Origin: Lacrimispora sp. 210928-DFI.3.58
GTDB taxonomy: Bacteria; Bacillota; Clostridia; Lachnospirales; Lachnospiraceae
Length of the DNA: 54,536 nt
Direction: 5' to 3'
NCBI RefSeq assembly: GCF_020554865.1
Contig: NZ_JAJCIC010000033.1
Location: 1 to 54,536, forward strand
How positions within the stretch are numbered: the first letter of the stretch is position 1; every line of letters begins with the position of its first letter. Made by a program: the position numbers and the translations under genes. The notes beneath the pieces were generated by a model that was not told the origin of the DNA, made no database searches, and worked only from the letters and a program-made list of their open reading frames with translations. This document shows positions 25,228 through 33,438 of the stretch, one piece after another.

Positions 25228-25289
25228 TGCTTCTTCCTCATTTCCGGTGCATTAACACCAATCTATTCAAAACTCCCCTGTGCCCCGCA

Positions 25290-26153
25290 TTACAAACGGA
25301 TCCTGTAATCCGACAGGCATTTTTTCAGAGCCTCCCTTGTCTCTGACCAGTGCATGCCGCAGCTTTCGGCCTTGCTTGTATCCAGCCTTACATCACGGTT
25401 GCTGTCCAGATATTTCACGGTGTCCTCTGCCAAAACCTGCTCCAGGCAATCTCCCAGCCCCAGCTCCTCTATAATAGCCTTCACGATCTCATAACGGCTT
25501 TCATTGTTCACTGATCCCAGGTGGTAGGTCCCGTAGGGCGCTTCAAAAAGCTTGGGGAAGTTCTCGATCATCTCATACACATAGGTCATGCCGCGGAATT
25601 CTCTTTTGGAGGCCACGATCTGCTCCTGCCTCATCAGCTTTGTCATTGTTTCCCAAAGAATGCCGTTGGACATGTTCTTCCCTTTCTCCGGCAGGCCGAA
25701 CATCCAGGTAAAACGCACGATCCACAGCTCATCCAGGATCTCTTTTAAAAGTCCCTCTGCCTCCAGCTTGTTTTCCCCGTAAACGGTGTTGGGAACCGCC
25801 TCGTCCTCCTCGGTAAAAGGACCTGGATTCCTGTTTCCGTTGAAAACCTGCTCGGAGCTGATAAATACCATCTTGGCCCCTGCCTTTTTGGCAGCCCTTC
25901 CCATGGTCACTGCAGCATCCACATTGATCCTGTGGGCCACCTCCGGGTGCTGGTTGCAGAAATCGGTCACAGCAACGGCCCCCGCATGAATGATGATATC
26001 CGGCTTATTCTCCTCCACACACCGGTATACCGCGGCCTCGTCCGTGATATCCAGCTCCTCCTTGTCCGTAATGATAAACTCGTACTGATCCTTATAATAT
26101 TCCGCCAGCCTGGAGCAGAAAAAGCCCTTTCCGCCTGTCAATAATATCTTCAT
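25290..26153 (-). CDS. NAD-dependent epimerase/reductase of the RmlD-like SDR family
   Basis: About 287 residues. The dinucleotide motif is TGGKGFFCSRLAE, followed by DITDEAAVYRCVEENKPDIIIHAGAV as in RmlD, SSEQVFNG, and the catalytic YGENKLEAE (Tyr-x3-Lys). It is likely an NAD(P)H-dependent sugar reductase or epimerase in the cytoplasm. The ATG at 26153 has GAGGGA at good distance; a TTG six bases upstream is the alternative. It follows EIIB by 19 bases and is probably part of the sugar operon. Substrate is not predictable. Confidence 0.82.
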   Translation of the reverse strand: MKILLTGGKGFFCSRLAEYYKDQYEFIITDKEELDITDEAAVYRCVEENKPDIIIHAGAVAVTDFCNQHPEVAHRINVDAAVTMGRAAKKAGAKMVFISSEQVFNGNRNPGPFTEEDEAVPNTVYGENKLEAEGLLKEILDELWIVRFTWMFGLPEKGKNMSNGILWETMTKLMRQEQIVASKREFRGMTYVYEMIENFPKLFEAPYGTYHLGSVNNESRYEIVKAIIEELGLGDCLEQVLAEDTVKYLDSNRDVRLDTSKAESCGMHWSETREALKKCLSDYRIRL

Positions 26154-26172
26154 GGTCAATCCCTCTTTTCTG

Positions 26173-26481
26173 TCAGCTCAACATGGATTCCAGCTTTTTG
26201 ATGATAGCCGGAGCCTTCTTTACCGCATCGCTCACGGAAATGCGCACGATCTTCTTTCCGTAAAACCGCTCCTCATTGCGGATGGGCATGTCGTTGGTGA
26301 GGATCACAGCATCTGCCGCAGCGATCTCCTCCGGTGAAATGACATTTTCAATCCCAATGGAGCCCTGGGTCTCCACCTTAACTGCAATATTGCGCTCTCT
26401 TCCTGCCTTTTCCAATGCCTCTGCTGCCATATAGGTATGGGCAACGCCTGCCTGGCAGGCGGTAACTGCTACGAATTTCAT
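26173..26481 (-). CDS. PTS fructose-type EIIB component
   Basis: A 102-residue phosphocarrier. The active site is Cys9 in VTACQAGVAHTYMAAEAL; most relatives have CPTG where this protein has CQAG. VKVETQGSIGIEN and AADAVILTNDM are typical of fructose-family IIB domains. It accepts phosphate from EIIA and passes it to the sugar brought in by EIIC. Separate IIA, IIC and IIB genes resemble the E. coli frw group. Confidence 0.93.
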   Translation of the reverse strand: MKFVAVTACQAGVAHTYMAAEALEKAGRERNIAVKVETQGSIGIENVISPEEIAAADAVILTNDMPIRNEERFYGKKIVRISVSDAVKKAPAIIKKLESMLS

Positions 26482-26520
26482 ATAGTATTCCTTCCTTTCT
26501 CAATCTTCTCTGCTCTGTTT

Positions 26521-27600
26521 TTACTCAAACTGAAGGTCAATGTCTTCCATATCCTCATCGGGCTTGCCCTCATCCTGAACTGCCACCGGCTTTTTCACTG
26601 CGTTTACCACCAATGCCGTGACAAGGGAGCCGGATGCCAGGGCGATGAGGAAGCCCACAGGATTTCCAATGACCGGAAGGACGATCAGTCCGCCCCAGGC
26701 CACCTGACAGGTCACGTTCATCAGGAAGGCAACTGTTGCTCCAACCATATCGCCGATCACAAGGCTTGGAATAACTCTTAAAGGATCGTTTGCCGCAAAG
26801 GGGATGGCGCCCTCTGAAATGCCTACACAGCCCATGATCAGGGATGCCTTTCCTGCCTCGCGTTCCTCTGCTGTATACTTTTTCGGAGCCAGGAAGGTTG
26901 CCAGAGCCATGCCGATGGGAGGCGCTGCCACTGCCACCGCGTTTCCGCCTGCGAAGGTATAGACGCCGGAGCTGACCGTGCCGTTTGCGATCGCAAATGC
27001 CACCTTGCTGAAGGGGCCGCCCATATCAACGCCTGACAAAAAGCCGTCTGCGATTCCCAGCATAACCTTGCTTCCGCCTGTCAGGGAGCTCATGAAGTCT
27101 ATGAGGTGATTCATAACAAAGGCAATGGGAGCGCCCAGACCCCACAGCATGATGCCGCACACCAGGAACACGCTGATAATGGGAATGACAATGATGGGCA
27201 TTACGGAGCGGATCACTGCCGGAACCCTGATCTTTTTCAGGAAGTAACAGATAATGCCTGCCAAAAAGCCGGATATGATGCCGCCCAGAAAGCCAGCGCC
27301 GATGTTGTTTGCGATGACGCCGCCTACGGCTCCTGCCGCAATTCCCGCCCTATCCGCAATGGAGGCTGCGATGTAAGCGGAAAGGATGGGAACCATAAGG
27401 CCCATTCCTGCTGCACCGATGGTCCAGATCTGGCCAGGAAGAGATTCTGCCGGAGGGATGCCTCCCTGTCCGTACATGGTCACTGCCAATGCCATCAGCA
27501 CACCTGCTGCCGTTACGAACGGCACCATATAGGAAACTCCGTTCATCAGGTGCTTTCTCGTCCCCTTCATAATTCCCTTTAATTCACCAAAAACACTCAT
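26521..27600 (-). CDS. PTS fructose-type EIIC permease
   Basis: A 359-residue membrane protein with about nine hydrophobic segments. The start MKGTRKHLMNGVSYMVPFV is the standard IIC-Fru opening. GFLGGIISGFLAG, the membrane His in MNHLIDF, MGGPFSKVAFA, and GISEGAIPFAANDP near the sugar site are present. It transports and phosphorylates a sugar together with EIIA and EIIB. In this context the sugar may be 1,5-anhydroglucitol or another hexose analogue, not necessarily fructose. Confidence 0.94.
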   Translation of the reverse strand: MSVFGELKGIMKGTRKHLMNGVSYMVPFVTAAGVLMALAVTMYGQGGIPPAESLPGQIWTIGAAGMGLMVPILSAYIAASIADRAGIAAGAVGGVIANNIGAGFLGGIISGFLAGIICYFLKKIRVPAVIRSVMPIIVIPIISVFLVCGIMLWGLGAPIAFVMNHLIDFMSSLTGGSKVMLGIADGFLSGVDMGGPFSKVAFAIANGTVSSGVYTFAGGNAVAVAAPPIGMALATFLAPKKYTAEEREAGKASLIMGCVGISEGAIPFAANDPLRVIPSLVIGDMVGATVAFLMNVTCQVAWGGLIVLPVIGNPVGFLIALASGSLVTALVVNAVKKPVAVQDEGKPDEDMEDIDLQFE

Positions 27601-27617
27601 CCTCGTACTCTCCCTTC

Positions 27618-28064
27618 TTATGAAACCTGACCTACTAATCCGATGACTTCCTCTGCGCGCTCTGCTCCCCTCAGCTTTTCCAGGAACTCCGGATACACCA
27701 TCTTCCTGAACAGGGAGGAAATGATCTTTAAATGAAGGTCCCCCTGTCCCGGCGATGGAACCGCGATCTGGAATACCAGATCCACCTTCTCATTGTCATC
27801 CCATTGGATGGGCTTTGCCAGCCGCGCAAAGCCCAGAGAAGGCGTCTTCACATGGACGGATTTTGCATGAGGCGTTGCAATGTTCATTCCCACTGCTGTG
27901 CTGGCCTGGGCTTCTCTGCTCTTTACGTCCTCCACATACCCTTCCTGGTCCAGGAGCCGCCCTTCCTGGTCCATGGCTGCTGCCAGGGCCCTCATGACCT
28001 GCTGCTGGTTCTCCGCTGCCAGATCAAACAGGACAAATGGTTCTGCCATTAAGTTTTCTCCCAA
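27618..28064 (-). CDS. PTS fructose-type EIIA component
   Basis: About 148 residues. The phosphorylated His lies in GMNIATPHAKSVHV; STAVGMN and GDLHLKIISSL are family motifs. The start is uncertain: TTG at 28064 has AAGGAGG eight bases upstream, and ATG at 28049 has GGGAG eight bases upstream. An in-frame ATG at 28103 is excluded because it overlaps the predicted -10 box. First gene of the PTS group, with its own promoter. Confidence 0.92.
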   Translation of the reverse strand: MGENLMAEPFVLFDLAAENQQQVMRALAAAMDQEGRLLDQEGYVEDVKSREAQASTAVGMNIATPHAKSVHVKTPSLGFARLAKPIQWDDNEKVDLVFQIAVPSPGQGDLHLKIISSLFRKMVYPEFLEKLRGAERAEEVIGLVGQVS

Positions 28065-28078
28065 TGTTTCTTCCTCCT

Positions 28079-28131
28079 TATTGTTTTTTATTTGTTGATA
28101 CAATATTATTATTTTTTGTTATTATTTTCAA
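28079..28131 (-). promoter_or_regulatory. PTS promoter with TTATTGTTTT-type site
   Basis: On the minus strand, -35 TTGAAA (28126-28131) and -10 TAATAT (28103-28108) are 17 bases apart. Just downstream, TATTGTTTTTTATTTG (28079-28094, plus strand) repeats the motif seen around the glycyl radical enzyme promoter at 35889-35993. A shared regulator, possibly the DeoR protein at 36148, is inferred. Confidence 0.65.
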
Positions 28132-28159
28132 TGGCATGTAAAGAGCAATTTTGCGGTTA

Positions 28160-30148
28160 CTACTGCAAAAGTTCCAGTATGTTCTCCTTGGAGGCAGCCC
28201 GGCGTATCTGCTCCACTGTCTCCCGGTCCCCTACCTTCTCATAAAATACTTTAAAAAAGCGGCGGGTAAGAGCGATCTCGTCAAAATTCAGGGCCAGGAG
28301 GAAAATGATGTCAACAGGTCCATTTCCCCAGTCCATCTTCTGCTTTAAGCGGATCAATACCACAGCGGGCTTAAGCACATGGTTTTCGATCCCATGGGGG
28401 ATCGCTACCCCATAGTTGATCTCCGTTGAACTGACGGCCTCCCGGTGAAGCACTTCCTTATAATACTCCCCATTTACATAGCCGCCCTGCTCCAAAAGGC
28501 TGCAGGCCCTTCGGATCAGACTTTCCTTGGAATCGGGCTCCTCATCCAACAGCATAAAGGAGGGCTTCATATAGTCTGCCAGGGTACACAGCATGGCGGG
28601 AGACTGCTTTTTGGTAAACAGGGCGTTGATCTCCCGCTTCAGCTTGATCACATCACGTTCTCCCACAAGGGGAGTGATGGATATAACGGGAAGCCTGTGC
28701 TGAAAACCGGGGAGGGTTGTGATCAAAATATCGCAGTCCAGCCTGGGAGCCCGGCGGATCTCGTCTGTGGACAATATCCCTCCAATCTGAACATCCGAAA
28801 CCATGCGCTCGATCCGCTCCGCTGCCAGACGGGCATTTAACAGACCTCCTGCCCCTACGAACACAGCCTTCACCCGCTTGTCCACTCTCACCATAGCTCC
28901 TCCCACAAGGAGGGTCAAAAAGGCGATCTCATGCTCAGAGGGAAGGATGCCGGCGTATTCCCTGTACAGCTTTCCAAGGGAATAGCAGGTGGTAAACACA
29001 GAATAGTAGGTTCGTTTGATGTCATCTAAAAAGGGATTGCGGATCAAGAGACGGAATTTTGTCCGCACAAGGGAGTGGTTTAAAAAGCGCTCCATGCTTT
29101 CCCCCAGGGCCTGATCTGAGGTAAGATCCAGTCCGGCGGAGCCTGACACATGGCTGATCATCCGGCTGCATACGGAGCTTAAGGCGTCTCTTGAGAGCAG
29201 ATAGTCCTGCTCCTCTCCTCCCCCGCCCTTTTTCTGAAACTCTGCCCCGGCAAGGAGGACGGCTGTGTACCTCTTTTCGCTTTCCTGGAGGAAAAGGCCT
29301 GTATACTGCTCCAGGATATCCGTCAGAAGCCCGGAGGATTCATTTTCTCAGTCCTCCAGAAGACAATGGGCCTCAGCAGGCGCTATGGCCCTTCCTCCCT
29401 TGATTCTCATACATTGGATGCAGAGATATTCCACCAGCATGCAGAAGCTGTAGTCTGTCATATCTGCCCTGATCCTCCGCTCAAATTCCTTTAAGCCCCT
29501 GCAGATACGGCTCATGCTGTCCCTTCCGTACAGCGCCTCCATTCTCTGCCTTTCTGATGCCTCCAGACGGTAATCCCTCTCTCCATGGCCTAAGCCATCC
29601 CCCGGTTGATCCTTCATGGGACCAGGGCCATCCTGTGATCCCCCCTCCACGCGGCCCAGGGCGGCAAGAGCTGTCCTGATGCGCACCTCAGCCCCCTCTA
29701 AAAGAAGGCCCTTTTTTCCCTTTCTTACCAGCGTCAGCTCATGCTCTCCTGCCCATTTTTCCACCTGCTCCAAATCCTGGAGGATCATGCCGCGGGACAC
29801 ATACAGCTCCTCGGAAAACAGCGCCACCGTATAATTTTCCCACCCCTCCAGGAGAACGCGGAGTATATAAAAGATCCGGTGTTTTTCATCGTATTTCCCT
29901 GCCTCTCCCCTTACAAAGGGCCTTAATAATTCCCGGTCACACTCCCTCAGCTCCAGATAGATCCCCAGCCCCCGCTTGCTCACATAGGGGATCTGCTTTT
30001 CCTGGCAGAAGGCGCTTACCTCCTTTAGGTAGGTCTGGACGCTGCGCTCTGACATATCCAGCATGGAGGCTATGGCCTTTGCCGTTATGGGCGTCTTATC
30101 GTTGAGCACCAGCAATTTCAGGATACTCTGTGCTTTTGTTGACAGCAT
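28160..30148 (-). pseudogene. PRD/EIIA transcription regulator split by an in-frame TGA
   Basis: Two open frames in the same phase (30148-29348 and the rest to 28160) are separated only by a TGA at 29348-29350; downstream the frame continues as ENESSGLLTDILEQY. Joined, they give about 662 codons, the usual length of BglG/MtlR-type regulators. The N-terminus has an HTH (AKAIASMLDMSERSVQTYL), then a PRD-like region with a Gly/Asp-rich insertion, a second PRD, a EIIB-like region (KAVFVGAGGLLN, without the usual Cys) and a C-terminal EIIA domain with GVAIPHGIENH. Nonsense mutation, sequencing error or readthrough are all possible. The gene lies upstream of the PTS genes it would control. Confidence 0.85.
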
Positions 30149-30189
30149 ACTTTTCCCTCTTTCAAACAGCCTTTTTCAAAAGGACTCTT

Positions 30190-30666
30190 TCAGACAGTTT
30201 CCTTCAGATAGCGCAGGATCTCTCCTGTTACCAGCTCATGGTCCTCCTCCTCTGACAGTCCGGAGACCGTGATCGTGCCCGTCATTCCCATTCCGGCGAT
30301 GAGCAGGGGAACGCTGCCTCCGGCGGCTGCATAGTCGGCTGCCGGAAGTCCATAGCGGTTTGTCATGGTGTCCTGCTTAAGCTTCATATAGAGTGACATT
30401 TCATAGGAGGATTTCTGGAACTGATATACGGTGTTCTCCTTTCTCCTGATCCACTGGTCGTTGATGGCCGCAGCCCCCGGCATGGAACAGTAAAAAAGAC
30501 GCCTTCTGTTCCATGTGATGGATATGGCAATGGGATAGCCCTTTTCCTTTGCTTTTTCCCTGATCCTGGTTCCTATGAGCCATGCCGTTTCCTCATCAAA
30601 GGAAGGGAATTCCCAGGTTCTCCTGGCCTGCTTCAGTTCCTCAATGGTCTTTAATATCTCTTCCAT
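30190..30666 (-). CDS. UPF0303/heme-degrading-domain family protein
   Basis: A 158-residue protein of the HbpS/GlcG-like fold. LIGTRIREKAKEKGYPIAISI, FYCSMPGAAAINDQWIRRK and AAGGSVPLLIAGMGMTGTITVSGL are characteristic of UPF0303. The ATG at 30666 has AGGAGG four bases upstream and overlaps the end of the Gfo/Idh gene by 16 bases. Despite the domain name, heme degradation is not shown for most members. In bacteria these proteins often accompany sugar dehydrogenases and isomerases. Confidence 0.8.
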   Translation of the reverse strand: MEEILKTIEELKQARRTWEFPSFDEETAWLIGTRIREKAKEKGYPIAISITWNRRRLFYCSMPGAAAINDQWIRRKENTVYQFQKSSYEMSLYMKLKQDTMTNRYGLPAADYAAAGGSVPLLIAGMGMTGTITVSGLSEEEDHELVTGEILRYLKETV

Positions 30667-31649
30667 AATTCCTCCTTGTCCGCCGGGAAATGAATGCCCA
30701 GCTGCTTTTTTACCTCTTCCATGACCTCCAGCTCCATCAGGGAATACTGATTGTGAAGGGCTGCCTGTGACCTTCCCTCTATGACATTGATCCACTCCCG
30801 GATCTCATGGATCATGTTAAGTTCATTTTCATGGGATACCAGCACCTCTTTGTTTCCCTTTCTATCATAGAAGGCCACCTCATAGGGATTTGGTATCTCC
30901 CGGATCACCATAGTCCCCTCCTCTCCCTGGATCTGGCTGGGAAGACGGTTGTCTGAGATTTTTGAATACAAAAGCTCTGCCTGCATCCCATCATAGGAGG
31001 CCAGGATCGTCCCCGCCCCGTCTACGCCGTTTTCCAGAAGAAGACCCTCTGCATGGATCTGCTTCGGAAGCCCGAATAATTTCACCAGCGGGTGGATACA
31101 ATAAACTCCGATGTCTGTCAACGCGCCGTTGGAAAAGGCCGGGTTAAAGGCATTTTCAACGATCCCCTTTTTGAAGGAATCGTACCGGGAGGAATATTTC
31201 CCGTACTGGAAGGTGACTCTCCGTATCCTTCCCAACCGTACAAGGTTCTCCCGGATGATCTGAAAGCCGGGGTCAAAGACAGAGCGCATGGCTTCCATTA
31301 CAGTGACCTGGTGCTCCTCTGCCAGCCTGAGAAGGGTTTTAAGCTCCATGGGGTTGGAGGTGATGGTCTTTTCGCAGAGCACATGCTTACCGTTCATAAG
31401 CATCAGGGCGGCCTGCTCAAAATGAAGGCTGTTGGGGCTTGCCACATACACCGCGTCAATGTCCCCGCGCCCGGCAAGCTCCATTAAATCTGTGCAGTAC
31501 CCCTTTGCCCCGTACCTGGCTCCAAAGGCCCGGGCTGTATCCTCGCTTCTGGAATAGGCTGCCTCATACTGCAATTCCCCGCACTGGGAGGCTGCCTTCA
31601 GAAACCAGTCCACTACAAAATTTGTGCCGATCGTCGCAAAACGTATCAT
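30651..31649 (-). CDS. Gfo/Idh/MocA family oxidoreductase
   Basis: A 332-residue NAD(P)-dependent sugar oxidoreductase. The N-terminal Rossmann domain has ATIGTNFVVDWFL, AVYVASPNSLHFEQA and HVLCEKTITSN, where the Lys of the EK motif is the usual catalytic residue. The C-terminal domain has YGKYSSRYD and GALTDIGVYCIHPL with the family's Asp and His. The start is the ATG at 31649 (GGAGAAC site). The hydrophobic second turn of the nucleotide loop (FVVD) is somewhat unusual. In a cluster for anhydro sugars it might interconvert 1,5-anhydrofructose and 1,5-anhydroglucitol; this is inference. Confidence 0.87.
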   Translation of the reverse strand: MIRFATIGTNFVVDWFLKAASQCGELQYEAAYSRSEDTARAFGARYGAKGYCTDLMELAGRGDIDAVYVASPNSLHFEQAALMLMNGKHVLCEKTITSNPMELKTLLRLAEEHQVTVMEAMRSVFDPGFQIIRENLVRLGRIRRVTFQYGKYSSRYDSFKKGIVENAFNPAFSNGALTDIGVYCIHPLVKLFGLPKQIHAEGLLLENGVDGAGTILASYDGMQAELLYSKISDNRLPSQIQGEEGTMVIREIPNPYEVAFYDRKGNKEVLVSHENELNMIHEIREWINVIEGRSQAALHNQYSLMELEVMEEVKKQLGIHFPADKEELWKRY

Positions 31650-31671
31650 GGTGTTCTCCTTTCCTATTGAC

Positions 31672-31727
31672 AAAAAAGGGGCATCACAAGGCACAGCAAA
31701 TCCTTGAACCTTATGATGTCCCTTTTT
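31672..31727 (-). terminator. terminator/attenuator between aldolase and oxidoreductase genes
   Basis: Arms GAAAAAGGGACATCA and TGATGCCCCTTTTTTG (minus strand) pair across an inner AAGG/CCTT stem and end in a T run. It follows the aldolase stop by about 10 bases and precedes the Gfo/Idh start by about 25. It may reduce expression of the distal genes. Confidence 0.75.
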
Positions 31728-31736
31728 CCACACTGC

Positions 31737-32417
31737 TTATAAACAATCCTTCATGGTCTTGCCCTTGCCGCAAAGGCCCTCAAAATCCTTCACAAAGGCC
31801 TCCACTGCCATGGCAACGGAGTCATTGACGATCAGGCCCTCGATCACATCCGGGGAAATGGTGGCCGCGCCCACGCCGTGCTCACACAGCTCCAAAACCT
31901 GCTGGGAATTCTTAAAGCTGGCCGCAAGAACCTCTGTCTTTAAGCCATTTTTCTTAAAAATATCGTGGATATCCTTTGCCGTCTTCACGCCGTTTGCCCC
32001 CAGGTTATCGATCCTGTTTACATAGGGAGCAGCGTAGTCAGCTCCTGCCTTGGCTGCCAGAAAGGCCTGCATCTGTGTATAGATGGCTGTGGCTGTCACA
32101 TTTGCTCCCTCTGCCTTTAAGGCCTTCATGGCCTTTAAGCCCTCCTTTGTGGTGGGCACCTTCACGTAGGTGTTCATGCCCAGCTCCTTCTGGATCCTGT
32201 GGGCGTCCTCAAGCATCCCCTCCGCGTCTGAGGCAATGACCTGTACGTGAAGCTCCGCCTCCGGCCCGATGAAGGCCCGGATCTCCCGCAGAGTCTCAAA
32301 GGGCTGCTTTCCGTTCTTTGCCAGGATCGAAGGATTTGTGGTCACTCCGTCCACTGCGAAGGTGCTGTAAATGGCCTTGATCTTCTCTAAATTCGCGTCA
32401 TCAATAATAAATTTCAT
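31737..32417 (-). CDS. fructose-6-phosphate aldolase/transaldolase-like protein
   Basis: A 226-residue class I aldolase of the FSA/TalC group. It shows MKFIIDDANLEKIK, VDGVTTNPSILAK, the Schiff-base Lys in TYVKVPTTKEGL, ATAIYTQMQAFLAAKAGADYAAPYVNRIDN and VLAASFKN. It is much shorter than true transaldolase. FSA enzymes cleave fructose 6-phosphate and 1-deoxy analogues to glyceraldehyde 3-phosphate plus dihydroxyacetone or hydroxyacetone. Position directly after a glycyl radical enzyme and its activase suggests 1-deoxyfructose 6-phosphate as substrate. Confidence 0.9.
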   Translation of the reverse strand: MKFIIDDANLEKIKAIYSTFAVDGVTTNPSILAKNGKQPFETLREIRAFIGPEAELHVQVIASDAEGMLEDAHRIQKELGMNTYVKVPTTKEGLKAMKALKAEGANVTATAIYTQMQAFLAAKAGADYAAPYVNRIDNLGANGVKTAKDIHDIFKKNGLKTEVLAASFKNSQQVLELCEHGVGAATISPDVIEGLIVNDSVAMAVEAFVKDFEGLCGKGKTMKDCL

Positions 32418-32436
32418 ATAGTTTTTCCTCTCTTTC

Positions 32437-33363
32437 TTATACTTCCATGGAGATATTTTTTACCCCGTTTGATCTGGCGGTCTCTGCAAAGCCCTCCATT
32501 GCCTCACGGGAATAGCGTGTTGGATTTTCTTTGAAAAAATAGGTCCGGTCCACCAGGTGGTACTTTGCCTCTGCCAGAGGATTGTAATTTAAGATCTCAT
32601 AGGCTGCCTCCGGATAAATGCCGGAGATAAAACGGCTGATCTCCCCGATATTCTCCTCCCTGTCCGTGATCTTGGGGATCATAGGAGTGCGGATCACCAC
32701 CGCGTCCCGCTTTTCTGATTCCAGAAGAAGCCTTATGTGCTTTTTGATCCTGTCATTTGGCGTTCCCACATAAGTCTCATGCTCCCTGCTGTCAAACAGC
32801 TTCAAATCCGCGTAAATGAGATCCAGCCACGGCATCACCGCCTCCACCGTCTCAGTGGGAACATGGAGGGCCGTCTCAATGGCGGTATGGATCCCCTGCT
32901 TTTTCAGCTCTTTTAAAAAGGCAAGCACAAACTCCGGCTGCAGAAGAGGCTCCCCGCCTGAGAGGGTAACTCCTCCCCCGTATTTGTAAAAGGGAGCATC
33001 CTTCATCACTGCTTCCACCGCCTCCTCCACTGTCATGGAGCGGCTGTCCCAGACAAGGGCTCCGGCGGGACAGCTCTCAATGATCCTGTCCCAGTCCTCC
33101 CTCTTTTCCACAGAAAGCTGTATGCCCTTTTCCCCTGCTGTGACTCCCCCCTTTTCCGAGAGGCGGCAGCAGGTGCCGCAGCCAATGCATTTATTTTTGA
33201 AATATAAGGGCCTGGCCCTGGTGCTGATCCCCTCCGGATTGTGGCACCACACGCAGGACAGGGGGCAGCCCTTTAAAAATACGGTGGTGCGGATCCCGCC
33301 GCCGTCATGGGTTGAAAACCGGCAGATATCAAATATGGTTCCCCTTATGCTCCCCGCTTCCAT
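32437..33363 (-). CDS. glycyl radical enzyme activating protein
   Basis: A 308-residue radical SAM enzyme that installs the glycyl radical on its partner. The SAM cluster motif is CPLSCVWC after TTVFLKG. An inserted ferredoxin-like region has CIGCGTCCR and, further on, SCPAGALV, as in activases of dehydratase-type glycyl radical enzymes. YGGGVTLSGGEPLLQ is the SAM-binding motif, followed by TPMIPKITD. It starts with a GGGAGGAG site, 75 bases after its target gene. Confidence 0.95.
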   Translation of the reverse strand: MEAGSIRGTIFDICRFSTHDGGGIRTTVFLKGCPLSCVWCHNPEGISTRARPLYFKNKCIGCGTCCRLSEKGGVTAGEKGIQLSVEKREDWDRIIESCPAGALVWDSRSMTVEEAVEAVMKDAPFYKYGGGVTLSGGEPLLQPEFVLAFLKELKKQGIHTAIETALHVPTETVEAVMPWLDLIYADLKLFDSREHETYVGTPNDRIKKHIRLLLESEKRDAVVIRTPMIPKITDREENIGEISRFISGIYPEAAYEILNYNPLAEAKYHLVDRTYFFKENPTRYSREAMEGFAETARSNGVKNISMEV

Positions 33364-33438
33364 GATACTCTCCCTTCCTGCAGCCCTGCTGCCAGCACGG
33401 CGGTCAGACCATACTGCCGGACTGTCTCTTTCTTTCTA

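Noticed and set aside
29348..29350. Selenocysteine at the TGA of the PTS regulator
   Set aside because: No selenoprotein family or active-site context; the codon lies in a variable linker, so nonsense mutation or error is simpler.
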